50,000 nt of DNA from Neocallimastix lanati (nom. inval.) (taxonomy: Eukaryota; Neocallimastigomycota; Neocallimastigomycetes; Neocallimastigales; Neocallimastigaceae). The notes under the pieces are model-generated. The model saw only the letters and a program-made list of their open reading frames with translations, was not told the DNA's origin and made no database searches. This document shows, one piece after another, positions 25,276 through 39,999 of the stretch. Positions within the stretch are counted from its first letter, which is position 1; every line of letters starts with the position of its first letter. The translations under genes and the position numbers were made by a program. The stretch lies in assembly GCA_016946835.1 (NCBI GenBank), contig JACVTC010000122.1:195001-245000 (forward strand). Direction: 5' to 3'.

Positions 25276-26024
25276 AAATAAATATAAAATTTATTAAAGT
25301 GTTTTTTATTTATTTATTAAAATTATTTATATATAAAAACTTTTTTTTAACCACGGATTAAATAATTGAATAAATAAATAAATAAATAAATAAATAAAAA
25401 AGGGAAAGAAGAAGAGGGAAAAGAAGAACAAAAAAAAGGGAATTTAAAAATTATATATTTTTTTAATACATTTTAATAATTATTGATTTCTTAATATATA
25501 TTTAGTTAATATTTAATATTTTTTTTTATTATTTATTTATTATTTAATTATTAATTATTATTTATTATTTCTTTGTTTAAATTTTTTACTTTACAATAAA
25601 TAGTAATAAAAAGATATTTTTATTCCATAAAAAATAATAAAAACATAAAATAAAATAAAGAAATAAAATAATATAAAAAAAATAAAATGATATAAAAAAA
25701 AGGGTTTTTATATTTATTTATTTTGTTCTTATTTTATTTTAATTTTATTTTATTTTAATTTTATTTTATTTTAATTTTAATTATTATTATTATTATTATT
25801 ATTATTATTTTGTTTTTGTTTTTGAAAAAGGGACAAAAGGGGAATAAGAAAGGGAATAAAAAAGAAAAAAGGTTTTTTTTTTTTTTATACTCAATTAATA
25901 AATTCTAATATGAAAATAAATGAATAAATAATTAATTAATTAATTAATTTATTATTGAATTTTTTTTTTTTTTTTATTATAAAATGATTTCAAAATTTCA
26001 ACCTAAAACACATCTATAAAATAG
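25276..26024. other. A+T-rich spacer inside the second inverted pair
   Basis: Contains purine-rich patches (25395-25440 and 25830-25870), TTTTA repeats at 25730-25775 and an ATT run at 25785-25810. No gene seen. Confidence 0.5.
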
Positions 26025-28055
26025 TTGTTATTTATTAATAAATACTCTTTTTATAATTATTAATTATTATTTATTAATAAATACTCTTTTTATTATTTAT
26101 TATTTATTATTTATTATTTATTAATAAATACTCTTTTTATTATTATTTATTTATTATTTATTAATAAATACTCTTTTTATTATTTATTATTTATTAATAA
26201 ATACTCTTTTTATTATTTATTATTTATTATTTATTAATAAATACTCTTTTTATTATTATTTATTATTTATTATTGATTAATAAATACTCTTTTTATTATT
26301 CAATTATTATTTATTATTTATTTATTATTCCATTATTTATTATTTATTATTTATTATTCCGTTATTTATTATTTATTATTTATTATTCCGTTATTTATTA
26401 TTTATTATTTATTATTTATTATTTATTAATAAATACTCTTTTTTATTATTTATTATTTATTATTTATTATTTATTAATAAATACTCTTTTTATTATTTAT
26501 TATTTATTATTTATTATTTATTAATAAATACTCTTTTTATTATTTATTATTTATTAATAAATACTCTTTTTATTATTTATTATTTATTATTTATTAATAA
26601 ATACTCTTTTTATTATTATTTATTATTTATTATTGATTAATAAATACTCTTTTTATTATTCAATTATTATTTATTATTTATTATTTATTATTTATTATTT
26701 ATTATTAATTAATAAATACTCTTTTTATTATTTATTATTTATTATTTATTAATAAATACTCTTTTTATTATTTATTATTTATTAATAAATACTCTTTTTA
26801 TTATTTATTATTTATTATTTATTAATAAATACTCTTTTTATTATTATTTATTATTTATTATTGATTAATAAATACTCTTTTTATTATTCAATTATTATTT
26901 ATTATTTATTATTTATTATTTATTATTTATTATTAATTAATAAATACTCTTTTTATTATTTATTATTTATTATTTATTAATAAATACTCTTTTTATTATT
27001 TATTATTTATTAATAAATACTCTTTTTATTATTTATTATTTATTATTTATTAATAAATACTCTTTTTATTATTATTTATTATTTATTATTGATTAATAAA
27101 TACTCTTTTTATTATTCAATTATTATTTATTATTTATTATTTATTATTTATTATTTATTATTTATTATTCCGTTATTTATTATTTATTATTTATTATTCC
27201 GTTATTTATTATTTATTATTTATTATTCCGTTATTTATTATTTATTATTTATTATTTAATTTATTATTTATTATTTATTATTTATTATTTATTATTAATT
27301 AATAAATACTCTTTTTATTATTATTTATTATTTATTATTGATTAATAAATACTCTTTTTATTATTCAATTATTATTTATTATTTATTATTTATTATTTAT
27401 TATTTATTATTTATTATTTATTATTCCGTTATTTATTATTTATTATTTATTATTTATTATTTATTATTTATTATTTATTATTTATTATTTATTAATAAAT
27501 ACTCTTTTTATTATTTATTATTTATTATTTATTATTTATTATTTATTATTATTATTTATTATTTATTATTTATTATTTATTATTTATTATTATTATTTAT
27601 TATTTATTAATAAATACTCTTTTTATTATTTATTATTTATTATTTATTATTTATTATTTATTATTTATTATTTATTAATAAATACTCTTTTTTATTATTT
27701 ATTATTTATTATTTATTAATAAATACTCTTTTTATTATTTATTATTTATTATTTATTAATAAATACTCTTTTTATTATTATTTATTATTTATTATTTATT
27801 AATAAATACTCTTTTTATAATTATTAATTATTATTTATTAATAAATACTCTTTTTATTATTTATTATTTATTATTTATTATTTATTAATAAATACTCTTT
27901 TTATATTTATTAATTATTATTTATTAATAAATACTCTTTTTATTAATTATTATTTATTAATAAATACTCTTTTTATTATTTATTATTTATTATTTATTAT
28001 TTATTATATATTATTCCATTATTTATTATTTATTATTTAATTATTTATTATTAAA
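26025..28055. repeat. Large (ATTTATT)n array with about 35 palindrome-CTCTTTTT units and a 228-bp higher-order repeat
   Basis: Counting by eye, about 35 units of AATAAATACTCTTTTTATT are separated by (TTATTTA) runs of varying length. A variant unit, TATTGATTAATAAATACTC followed by TTCAATTATT, marks a higher-order repeat: it starts at 26271, 26631, 26859, 27087 and 27336, so two successive intervals are exactly 228 bp. All units face the same way. Confidence 0.92.
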
Positions 28056-28793
28056 ATATATTATTGATTATTGTTGAAACGTTGATTGATTTGATTCTAA
28101 AAAAAAAAAAAAAAAAATATCCATAAAAATTAAAAAATGAAAATGAAAATGGTACAAAAATGTATATTTTTTTTTTCTATAATAAATTTTTTTTTCCCTT
28201 TTTTTTTTTAATTTTTTTTTAAAAACTTTAAAAATTAAAAAAAAAAAAATTTATTTTCATTTTCATTTTCATCCTAGGTAAGTGGAGTTCCCTTTCAATT
28301 ATCCTCTACTATATAATCTCTTCTTAATATATAATCTCTTCTCTTCTTAATATATAATAATCTTTCTTTTAGGTAAAAGGAATTCTATCTAAATTTCTTT
28401 TTTTTTTTTTTTATTTATTAATTTTGTTAATACTAATACTACTACTACTAATAATGATGATGATTTTATTTATTATTTTAATCATATTATTATTTATTTA
28501 ATTTATGGATTTATTATAAAAAAAAAATTTCCCTTAGAGTGTATTTGATTGGTTTAAATACTTTTTTTTTTTATATAATCTCCATTCTATAAATTTAATA
28601 TAAAATAATAAATAATATTTAATAAGAGTAAAATAAAAGAATAATAAAATAAAAAATTTATTATATTGGATATAAGAAATAATAAAAAATAAAAATAAAG
28701 GAAAAAAAAAAAAAAAAAAAAAAAAAGATAAAAATAAATAAATAAATAAATTGATAATTTTTTTTTTAAATGGAAAAAAAATTATTATACAAC

Positions 28794-28824
<31 letters not shown>

Positions 28825-31800
28825 GAGTTATGGATTAAATAATTAAATAGTTGTATAATTTTAGTAATCATCAAATAATGAATGAATGAATGAATTTTTT
28901 TTTCTTAATTAAAAGAAATACTTCTTAACTCTTTTTCCATATTTTTACCTTTTTTTTTTTTTTTTTTTTAGATTTCCCTTCATGGAAAACTTTTTTTTGT
29001 TTTTTTTTTTAATATTATTCTAAAATTTAAATTGATTAAAAAAAAATACTTTTTTTTTTTTTTTTTTAAAGTTTACCATTATTTAAATTCTATAGATTTA
29101 GAATTATTTTTTTAATTAATGAATTAGAATTAAAGTTTTGTATTTAAAATTAAAATATTAAAAAAAAAATAAATTAATTAATTAATTAATTATTTATTTA
29201 TTTAGTTATTTAGTTATTTATTTTTTTATTTATATTTTGTTTTATTCATTCATTAAAGCCAATCAAAAAATTTAAAATAAGATAGGAAATTAATAAAAAT
29301 ATAAAAAAAAAAAAAATTGTTTTTATTATTCTTTTTATAATTAAAGAAGAAACCATTTATGGGAATAGAGAGGAAAAGAATTATTTTTTTCTTTTTATAA
29401 ATAATAAATAATAATAATAGTAATTATTGGACATTAAAAAAAATATATATATATATATATATAGAATGTAATTTATATTAATAATTTGTTATAGAAAGTT
29501 AAAATAAAAATAAAAAAAATACTCTAATAATTAAATTACAATTAAATTTTAAATTGTATGACCTTTTCATTATTTTTTTTTAAAAAAAAAAAAATGTTAA
29601 ATTCATGGGGATTCACGAAATTTAAAAGAAATCTATTTTAAAAAAAGTTTATGAAAATTTATTAAAATTCCCTTAATTATTTAATAATTTTCAAATAATT
29701 TTTATGGTCATTGTAAGGAATTAGGGTTACTCGTAAAATTGAAAATTAATTGAATAAATAATAGTAAATTATAAATATATATATATATAAAATTGAGAAT
29801 ATTTTTTTTTTTACAATTCAAAATTTCATTTTTATTTTATTAATTTTTTTTTTTTTAATTCATTGAAAATTTATAAATGTTTGTATAAATATTTGGAAAA
29901 AAAAAGATTAGGACATTATGTTTCTAAACAAAAACAAAAAAAAACAAATACAAAATGAAATATAGATATATAAATTAAATTATTGGATGTGCTCTTTTAT
30001 ATCAATATTATTTATTATAATATACATTTTAGCTATAATTTATTATTCATTGTTAATGGATGTGACTTACTATCTCATTGATTAAAATTAGTTTCATTTA
30101 TTTGATGATATATTAAATAAATATTAAAAAAAAAAACAATTTTAAACTTTATAAAGTTTTTTTACTTTTATTTTATATTAAATTATCATAACTATATTAA
30201 AATTTGTACTTTATCTAAAAGAAAATTTTTTTCTTTTTATTTCCTTTTTTATATAATTTTTTTTCTATTTCTCTGTTGTAAAAAAAAAAAAATTACCTTT
30301 TATTTATAATTATATAAATAAATTATTTGATTATATAAATAAATTATTTGATTATATAAATAAATTATTTGATTATATAAATTATTTACTACTTCTATTA
30401 TATGATATATAATATTAATAATTCTTATTTAAAAAAAAAAAAATTATCAATTATTACTTACCTTTTAGATTTATTAAAATAATAATATTTATTCATTAAT
30501 TTATTAGAGTATATAATATATATATTCTTTATATACTTGTTATAAAAAACTTTAAATATTAATAAATTTTTGTTTACAATTTTTTTACTGTAAAAAAAAA
30601 AAAGCCTCCTCTACTACTTTTATATTTTTTTTTTTTTTGAATCAAAATTGAGTTTATTGTAAAGGTTATTTTTTTTTTTTTTTTACAATTTTACACCCTT
30701 TTTTTTTATTAATAATTAAAAGTCTATTAATTATTCTTAAATTTTTTTTTAAATTTTTATTTCTAATACTAATTGGAAATTTAAATTTATTTTACATTTC
30801 TTTAAAAAAAAAGGTTAATTGAGCATTAATTCAATTAATTATTAAATATTTATGGTTTATAATTTTGTATTTATATTGATTACCATAATTTTAATATATA
30901 AATTTTAACCCTTTGAAATTTAAAAAAAATAAAATTGAAAATCATTGTTATAAAAAAATAATAATAAATATAAATGTCTACTTTCATTGTATTGGAATAC
31001 TTTCATTAAAATAATTATTATTATTAAATAGTAGAATTCAAATTTAAATAAAATTGGTTATTGTAATTATTTTAATTATTTTGTTATTGTAATTATTTTA
31101 ATTATTTTAATCTACTCAAATGTTTAAAAATTTTTTATTATGGATTAGAATTAACTTGTATTAGTTAAAATCATAACATTTGTTAATTGGTATTAATTTT
31201 AATTATGAATAAATGTAGATTTATTACATAATATATTATCAATATATTTAATAATTCAATTTTTAGAAATACTCTAAATAAAATCTTTTTTTTTTTATTT
31301 TTGTTTTGACCAATTTTTTAATAATTAATTTAATTATTGCCTTTAAATTATTCATTTAAATATTCATTTAATTATTTTGATTAAAAATTATTATTATTAT
31401 TACTTTTTTTTTAATTATTTAGAGTTATTTATTTGTTCATTCATTTAATTACTTTGTTAATACTTTTATTTTTTTTTCTAATTGATTTTCAATGTTTATT
31501 TTTCATTCATTTATTATTAAATGTTAAATTGTCAGGGGATTAACTTCAATTCTACGTTTAATTAATTAATTCTTATATACATATATTCTATATTAATTGT
31601 AATATATAGATAGAATGATTCATTTAAATAATTTTTGTTTGTTAACAGACATTTTAAAATTTTAAAAAAGCCATATTGTAAACATTTTGTAATACATTAA
31701 TTTTTTTTTTTTGTTTAATGTTGCTTTAATGATCGACTATGTAATTTAATAATTATTTAAGTTATTATTTATTGAATTATAATATATGTAAAATTCATCC

Positions 31801-32225
31801 ATTTCTTATAAATAATTGAATTTTAATATTAAATTATAATGAATTATATGTATTTATATATATTGATTATTTATTCTATTTATTCTATTTAATTTATTTA
31901 AAAATTAAAATGTAAAAAAAAAAACTCTTTAATAAAAACTTTATTATTTATAATTTATATTAATTATATATATTTTTATTATAATTTATTTCATTTATTA
32001 TATATATGATTATTATTATTTCAATATAGAATATACAGAATATACAATAGAATAAAAATAATTTTTTTTTTTTTAAACAAATTAATTTATATATATTAAA
32101 TAATTTAATACCAAAACAAAATCTATTTCATTTATTTACTTATATAGTGTTATATATTATTTATTTATTTATGTATCTATTTACTTATCTATTTATTTAT
32201 TAGTTATATTGTTGTTTAAAGTCTT
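28056..32225. other. A+T-rich, gene-free region
   Basis: Homopolymer and AATA/TTTA simple sequence. A 21-bp tandem repeat (TTATATAAATAAATTATTTG-type) starts at 30310, 30331, 30352 and 30373. A slightly complex patch at 28260-28390 contains AGGTAAGTGG and two copies of ATATAATCTCTTCT but no ORF. Nothing else was recognised. Confidence 0.6.
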
Positions 32226-34595
32226 TGTGGATTAATTGATTAAAAATAACAAAAAAAAACTATTGTCTGTTTTTTTTTAATCTTTTAAAGTTTTCTTTTG
32301 AAAGTCATATGACATTTTGTAATTGTAATTGTATTGTAATTGTATTATATTTTTGTATTAATAATATTTTATTCATTTATTATTCACTATCATTTTATTT
32401 TTAATTATTTATTAATAATTACTCTTTTTATTATTTATTATTTAATATTTATTATTCAAATTATTTATTATTTATTTAATATTTAATATTTATTATTATT
32501 TAATTACTTATTCATTATTTATTATTTATTATTATTTAATTATTATTTATTATTTATTATTCATTATATTTTATTCATTATTTATGATTCATTATTTATG
32601 ATTTATTCAATTATTAATGTTATGGATTAATTGATGATTAAAAATAACTCAAAAAAAAAAACTATTGTCATGTTATTTTTTTCTTCTTTTAAAGTTTTCT
32701 TTTGAAAGTCATATGACATTTTGTAATTGTAATTGTATTGCAATTGTATTAAATTATTGTATTAATAATATTTTATTCATTCATTATTCACTATTATTAA
32801 TTATTATTTATTTATAATTTATTATTTATTATTTATTATTTATTATTTATTTATTTATTATTTAATTAATTATTATTTATTATTTATTATTTATTATTTA
32901 TTATTTAATTATTTATTATTTATTATTTATTATTTATTATTTATTATTTATTATTTATTATTTATTATTCATTTATTATTCAATTATTCAATTATTATTT
33001 ATTATTCACTATTATTTATTATTCACTATTATTTATTATTCATTATTTATTATTCATTATATAATTATTTATGATTCATCATTATTTATGATTTATTAAT
33101 TATTAATGTTTATATGGATTAATTGATGAATTAAAATGTCAAAAAAAAAAATTTTTTTTTGTCTTTTTTTTTTTTTTTAAAGTTTCTTTTGAAAGTCATA
33201 TGACATTTTGTAATTGTAATTGTATTGCAATTGTATTAAAATTTTGTATTAATAATATTTTATTCATTCATTATTCACTATTATTAATTATTATTTATTT
33301 ATAATTTATTATTTATTATTTATTTATTTATTATTTAATTAATTATTATTAATTATTAATTATTTATTATTCAATTATTTATTATTTATTATTCAATTAT
33401 GTATATTATCTAATTATTTAATTATTTATTATTTATTATTTAATTCTTTCTTATTTATTATTCAATTATTTATTATTTATTATTTATTATTTATTATTTA
33501 TTATTTAATTTATTATTTATTATTCATTGTTTATGATTCATTGTTTATTATTTATTATTTATATTTATTATTTATATTTATGATTCATTATTTATTATTT
33601 ATGATTTATGATTTATTCAATTATTAATGTTTTTATAGATTAATTGATGAATTAAAATGTCAAAAAAAATTTTTTTTTTGTTTTTTTTTTTTTCTTTTAA
33701 AGTTTCTTTTGAAAGTCATATGACATTTTGTAATTGTAATTGTATTGTAATTGTATTATTTTGTATTAATAATATTTTATTTTTAATTATTTATTATTTA
33801 TATTTTATTACTTATTATTTATTATTCAATTATGTATTATTATTTAATTATTTATTATTTTTTATTTAATTCTTTCTTATTTATTATTCAATTATTATTA
33901 TTTATTATTATTATTTATTATTTATTATTTATTATTTATTATTTATTATTTATTATTTATTATTTATTATTTATTATTTATTATTTATTATTTATTATTT
34001 ATTATTTATTATTTATTATTTATTATTTATTATTTATTATTTATTATTTATTATTTATTATTCATTGTTTATGATTCATTGTTTATTATTTATTATTTAT
34101 ATATATTATTTATATTTATGATTCATTATTTATGATTTATGATTTATGATTTATTCAATTATTAATGTTTTTATAGATTAATTGATGAATTAAAATGTCA
34201 AAAAAAAAAATTTTTTTTTGTCTTTTTTTTTTTTTTTAATGTTTCTTTTGAAAGTCATATGACATTTTGTAATTGTAATTGTATTGCAATTGTATTAAAT
34301 TTTTGTATTAATAATATTTTATTCATTTATTATTCACTATCGTTTTATTTTTAATTATTTATTATTTATTATTTATTATTTAATTATTTATTATTTATTA
34401 TTTATTATTTATGATTTATTCAATTATTAATGTTATGGATTAATTGATGATTAAAAATAACTCAAAAAAAAAAAACTATTTTCATGTTTTTTTTTTCTTC
34501 TTTTAAAGTTTTCTTTTGAAAGTCATATGACATTTTGTAATTGTAATTGTATTGTAATTGTATTAAAATTTTGTATTAATAATATTTTATTCATT
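32226..34595 (+). repeat. Six dispersed copies of a roughly 160-bp module with a GTCATATGAC palindrome, set in (TTATTTA)n
   Basis: Each copy reads GGATTAATTGATGA, an A-rich then T-rich stretch, CTTTTGAAAGTCATATGACA, TTTTGTAATTGTAATTGTAT and TTGTATTAATAATATTTTAT. Approximate copies are 32228-32385, 32616-32785, 33105-33270, 33628-33781, 34166-34325 and 34430-34592. The 10-bp palindrome starts at 32304, 32708, 33195, 33715, 34254 and 34522. The linkers are TTATTTA repeats of 100-380 bp. All copies face the same way. There is no ORF through the module. The strand given is arbitrary. Confidence 0.92.
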
Positions 34596-37481
34596 CATTA
34601 TTCACTATTATTAATTATTATTTATTATTTATTTATTTATTATTTATTATTTATTTATTATTTAATTATTTAATTATTTATTATTTATTATTTATTATTT
34701 ATTATTTATTATTTATTATTTATTATTTATTATTTATTATTTATTATTTATTATTTATTTATTATTTATTATTTATTATTTATTATTTATTATTTATTAT
34801 TTAATTATTTATTATTTATTTATTTATTTATTAAATAATTAATTATTCATTTATTTAATATTAAGTGATGTATTAATGACTTATTATTTATTTAATACTT
34901 TTATATGCTATGTATTATTAATGATTTATTATTTATTAATTCTTTATACACTTTAATTACTATGAACATTATTAATTTATTATATCCAAATTTACTATTT
35001 ATTTTTCTTGCTTTACTTTTTTTTTTATAAATTTTTTATCAATATTTTATTTATTTTTTTTTTTTATTAATTATTTCTTTTATTATCAATATTTTTTACT
35101 TTTTTTCTTTTATATTATATAATATAAAAAAGAAACAAAGTTTATCGTTTTACTATTCATATTTATTAAAAACAAAAAAAATATAATAAAATAAGCATAC
35201 GAAAATAGGCTTATTATATATGGAGATAATAATAGAAAAAAAAAAATTTTTTTTTTTATTTTTCAATAACCTACCTTTACAGATATGAAAAAATCATTAT
35301 AATATTCAATAAAATAGAAAATTATAGATTTTAAAAAGAAAAAAAAAAAAGTGTTCAACTTACCTTTTATAATTAAAAGAAAAATTATAATAATAGTAAT
35401 TAATATATATAATAAAAATTATATGTTTTTTTTTCTTATTTTTTTTTTTTATATTTTTTTTTACTTATTGTAAATATTTACCACCATAAAATTAAAAGAT
35501 TAAAAAAAATGTAAATTATTTATTTAGTTATCTATTATTTATTCATCTATTATTTATTACTAGTTTTCGTATTTATTTATTCAATAATTGAACATTTATT
35601 TATTTTTATTTATTTTTTTATCTGTTAAATATTAAGATTAAATATTTTATTTTTATATGGGTTAAAAGTAGATTAGTTATTTATTTACTTATCTATTTAA
35701 TTAAAATATTTAATTAAATGATGTATCAATAATTTTTTATTTATTTATGTATTTATTTAATTTTATGATGCATCAATGATTTTTATTTACATATATATTT
35801 ATTTATCTATTTAATTTTATGATGTATCAATAAATCTTTATTTATTTATCTATTTATCTACTTAATTTTATGATGTATCAATAAATCTTTATTTATTTAT
35901 CTATTTATCTATTTAATTTTATGTTGTATCAATAAATCTTTATTTATTTATTTATTTATTAAATAACAAATTAATAATATAAAAATAAAAAAATAAAATC
36001 TAAAATTTAACCTTAAAATATTATTTTATTTAAGCAATAAGGTTAAAAATTTGAAACCCTAAAAAATAAAATTTTTTCATTCCTTTTTTTTTTTTAATTT
36101 TTTATTTGAATTTTGAAGAGAGACTTCAACTATATTGAATATGAATGAATAAATGAATGAATGATATAAAGATTAAATTATACTAAACTATCTAAATAAT
36201 ACAATTTTATTTATATATATCTATTATTTTTTTTTATATTTTTGAAATAAATAACTTTTAGTTATTTCTATTACATAATAATAAGAAAAAGTTTTTGAAA
36301 AAAAAATTTTATACATATATATATAAAATGATATTGGAAAAGAGTTTATTTTATTATTAGTTTATTTTATTATTAGTTAATAAATGATTAATAAAGACTG
36401 CCTTATTATCAATTTATTATTTATTATTTGTATTATATAAATACTCTATTCTATTCTATTTTATTTTATTTTATTATACTTTTTTTTTTTTTATTCTTTT
36501 ATAAAAAAAAATATATATATATATGTTGGGATAAAATAGGGTTGAAATAACTTATTTGTTCATATAATTATTGATATATTTATATTATTATTATTATTAC
36601 TATTACTATTTTTAATATAAACAAAAAATAAAAAAATTTTTTTTCTATTTTCTTTTCCTACTTTATAAAAAGTTCACTTTTTTTTTTTTTTTTTTTTTTA
36701 TTCTTTAATATATATATATTTTTGTTATTTTTATAAATTGACTATTTTTTTTATAATTATTTTTATTTTTAATAGTTGTAAAATATATAATTTATTTATT
36801 ATATAAAAATAAATATAATTTTATAAATATACCTAATCTTTAGACAAAATAAAATATCTAATAAAAGGGTACTTTTTTTTATATATCTAATAAAAGGGTA
36901 CTTTTTTTTTTAAGAAAAAATAATAAAAAAAAAAAAAAAAAGAGGTACAAATATTATTATTGATTATGAAATATTTAATAAAAATTTTTTATCTTATTTT
37001 TTTTTATTGATAATATAATAATATAATATCTTTGGTTTAAAAATATGTATATACATAAATATTTAAAGAAAAAAGAATATAAAGTCTATTATTCATTAAA
37101 ATATGGATATATATTTCTTCTAAATAATATAATTTTATTATTATTATATATGATACTTTTTTTTTTTTCATCAAGAATAGTTTTATTGAAATATATATAT
37201 CAATAATTTTTTTTTTTTTTGGAAAATATTTAGTTTTTTTTTTTTTCTTCTAAAGGTTAATAGTTTTATTATAATTTTATGTTAACTGATATAAGATAAA
37301 ATAGAAATAAAAATAAAGAAAAGAAAAGAAAAGAAAAGAAAAGAAAAATAAAAAAAGTTGAAAAATTAAAGTATTAAAAGTAAAAAAAAAAAAAAAAATT
37401 AATAATAAAAGTGAATTTTTTTTTTTTTTCTAATTTTAAAATTAACTTTTTTTAATTAATTTTTTAAGGTTAGAATTAGTG

Positions 37482-37520
<39 letters not shown>

Positions 37521-38134
37521 AATTAAAAATTTTTATAATGAAATAATAATTTTAATAAAAATAAAAATTAGCCTTCATTAGTGCTTGTCTACTATTTTTT
37601 AATTATTTATATGGAATGCTAAACTTTATATTTAACAATTAAATAATTTTTGTAAATAGTAAAAACTTTAAATACTTTAATAATTATAATTACAAAATAA
37701 AATAAAATAAAATAAAATAAAAAAAATAAAATAAAAAAAAATTGAAATTTTGAAAAACTTATACAGGCCCAATCATATTAAGTACCTTTATTAAAAGTTT
37801 TATGTTGCCTTTCATTTTTTTTTTTTTATTATTTAATCTTATTTTATCTTATTTTATTATAGTTTATTCTAATCAAAGAAAAAATAAAAATGTCTATATC
37901 ATGCTCTTTAAATATCTTATATATATATAAAATTAATTAGGGATTATACGGATGACAAATAATAAAAAAAAATAAAAAAAAAAAGTAAAAATGATGAAAA
38001 AAAAGTTGACTAAAAATGAAATACGAACTTATTTTTCTTAATTCTTAATTCTTAATTCTTATTCTTATTCTTATTCTTATTCCTATTCTTATTCATTATT
38101 TTCAACATTTTTTTTTCATCATTTCTTGTTTTTT

Positions 38135-38167
<33 letters not shown>

Positions 38168-39999
38168 TTGACCATCCATGGGAACCAATAGAAAGCAGTG
38201 AAAATCAATGGATATCATAGTTATTTAAGTAATTAATTTAGAATTAAAAAAAAGTTTAAATTAAAAAAAAAAAAAAAAAAAGAACATAAAATTGATTAAA
38301 GAATTATAGAAATTTAAAAAATTTAAAAAATTTAAAAATAAAAAAATTTGAAAAAAAAAAAAAACGTAAAAAAATAAAAAAATTAATCAAAGTGTGTAAA
38401 GTGGATATATATCTTCTTAAACAACAAATAATGATATGATTAATAATATCAATAGAATAAATAATAAATATAAATGCTATAAATAATATTAATAAAACTA
38501 CTACTCCTAATAATAATATTTTATTAATATAAATAATATAAATACTACTACTCCTAATAATAATATTTTATTAATATAAATAATATAAATACTACTACTA
38601 ATAATAATAATATTAATTTATTAATACAAATAATGTAAATACTACTACTACTAATAATAATAATATTAATAATAATAATAGTAATAATAATAGTAATAGT
38701 GATTATTACCTTGACCAATATTACTGATCCATTCGTAAATATAAAGAATATTAACTTTTTTTAGGTAGCCACTATAAATTGACTTGTATAGAGCATAAGA
38801 ATTAAAATGAAATTGGTTACACTCTATAAAAAAAAAAAAAAAAGGATAGTAAATATTGGATACATTTTAATTAAATTATTTAATATAGATAATCGATGTA
38901 CATAAATAATTTCATTATGATGTAATTTTAGAATATGTATATATATAAAGAATTATCACGTCATTGTCATCAAAGAAAAAAAAAAAGATTTAACTAAGGA
39001 ATTAAATGAATTTATAATATTAAATAACAAATGTTTTATAAATTATGATGTATATGTTATTATTACTTTCCATCACATAATTCATATTATTATTATCATT
39101 ACTAGTAGTAGTAGTAGTAGTAGGTAGGAGTAGTAAGGTTGTTAGATAGTTTTATTTTTTTTTTTAAGTAACTTATTAATACTAAATTAATATTTTTATT
39201 TTTTAAAAGGATGACTAATACTTGTTTGAAAAAATTTTATTATTTTTTAATTGATTATTTATGATTTTATTTTTAATATATTAAAATAAAACAAAAAATA
39301 AACTTTTGAAAAAAAATTAAAAAAAATTTAATTTATATATAATATCAATATTTTATTTGTATGATTCATGTATGAAAATAATATAATATTTCAGAATAAC
39401 TGAATATATAACAATTTATATACACCTCAATATATATTTTATTATTTCATCTTTATTTCATTTTTATTTCAATTTTATTTTATTTTATTTTATTTCAATT
39501 TTATTTTATTTTATTTCAATTTTATTTTATTTCAATTTTAATTTTAATTTTAATTTTAATTTTATTTTATTTTATTTTATTTTATTTTATTTTATTTTAA
39601 TTTTAATTTTGTTTTTAATACTTTTTAGTTCTTTTATTTTTAAATTTATTATTATTATTATTTATCTTATTTAGTTTCTTTAGATATTTTTATTTTTATT
39701 TTTATTTTTTTTTAAAAAAAAAATGCCTGGATAGTTGTAATAAAACTAAAAAAATATTTTATGAGTTGAAAATAAGAAAAGAATAAAAAAAAAAAAGTAT
39801 ATATAATAAAAAGAAAAAAAAAAAAAAGACAGCCTTTTTAACTGATTGAACCTTAATTCATTTAAAGATATTTGAGTTAACAAAATTAATAAAATTTGAG
39901 TTAAAAATAAGGTTTGAAGAGAATAATTGGTAAATATAGAATAGAATATGTAAAAAAAAAAAAATTTTTGAATATAGATTAATAATGAAAATTAAATAA
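34596..39999. repeat. A+T-rich region with short tandem repeats
   Basis: TTATTTA runs to 34870, then a roughly 51-bp repeat around GATGTATCAATAAATC at 35720, 35767, 35821, 35872 and 35923; a 29-bp duplication (ATATCTAATAAAAGGGTACT) at 36854 and 36883; (AAAAG)n at 37317-37345; (TTCTTA)n at 38037-38090; a 47-bp repeat around ACTACTACTCCTAATAATAA at 38497, 38544, 38591 and 38641; and (TTTTA)n at 39470-39600. Patches at 38170-38225, 38700-38825 and 39720-39905 are a little more complex. No gene was recognised. Confidence 0.75.

Noticed and set aside
26273-27610. Tyr/Leu/Ile-rich ORFs of 83 and 90 codons
   Set aside because: Products of the TTATTTA arrays; a heptamer repeat gives open frames by composition.
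33657-34074. ORFs of 70 and 80 codons in the six-module region
   Set aside because: They start in the T-rich part and run through TTATTTA linkers; the frame is not conserved between module copies.
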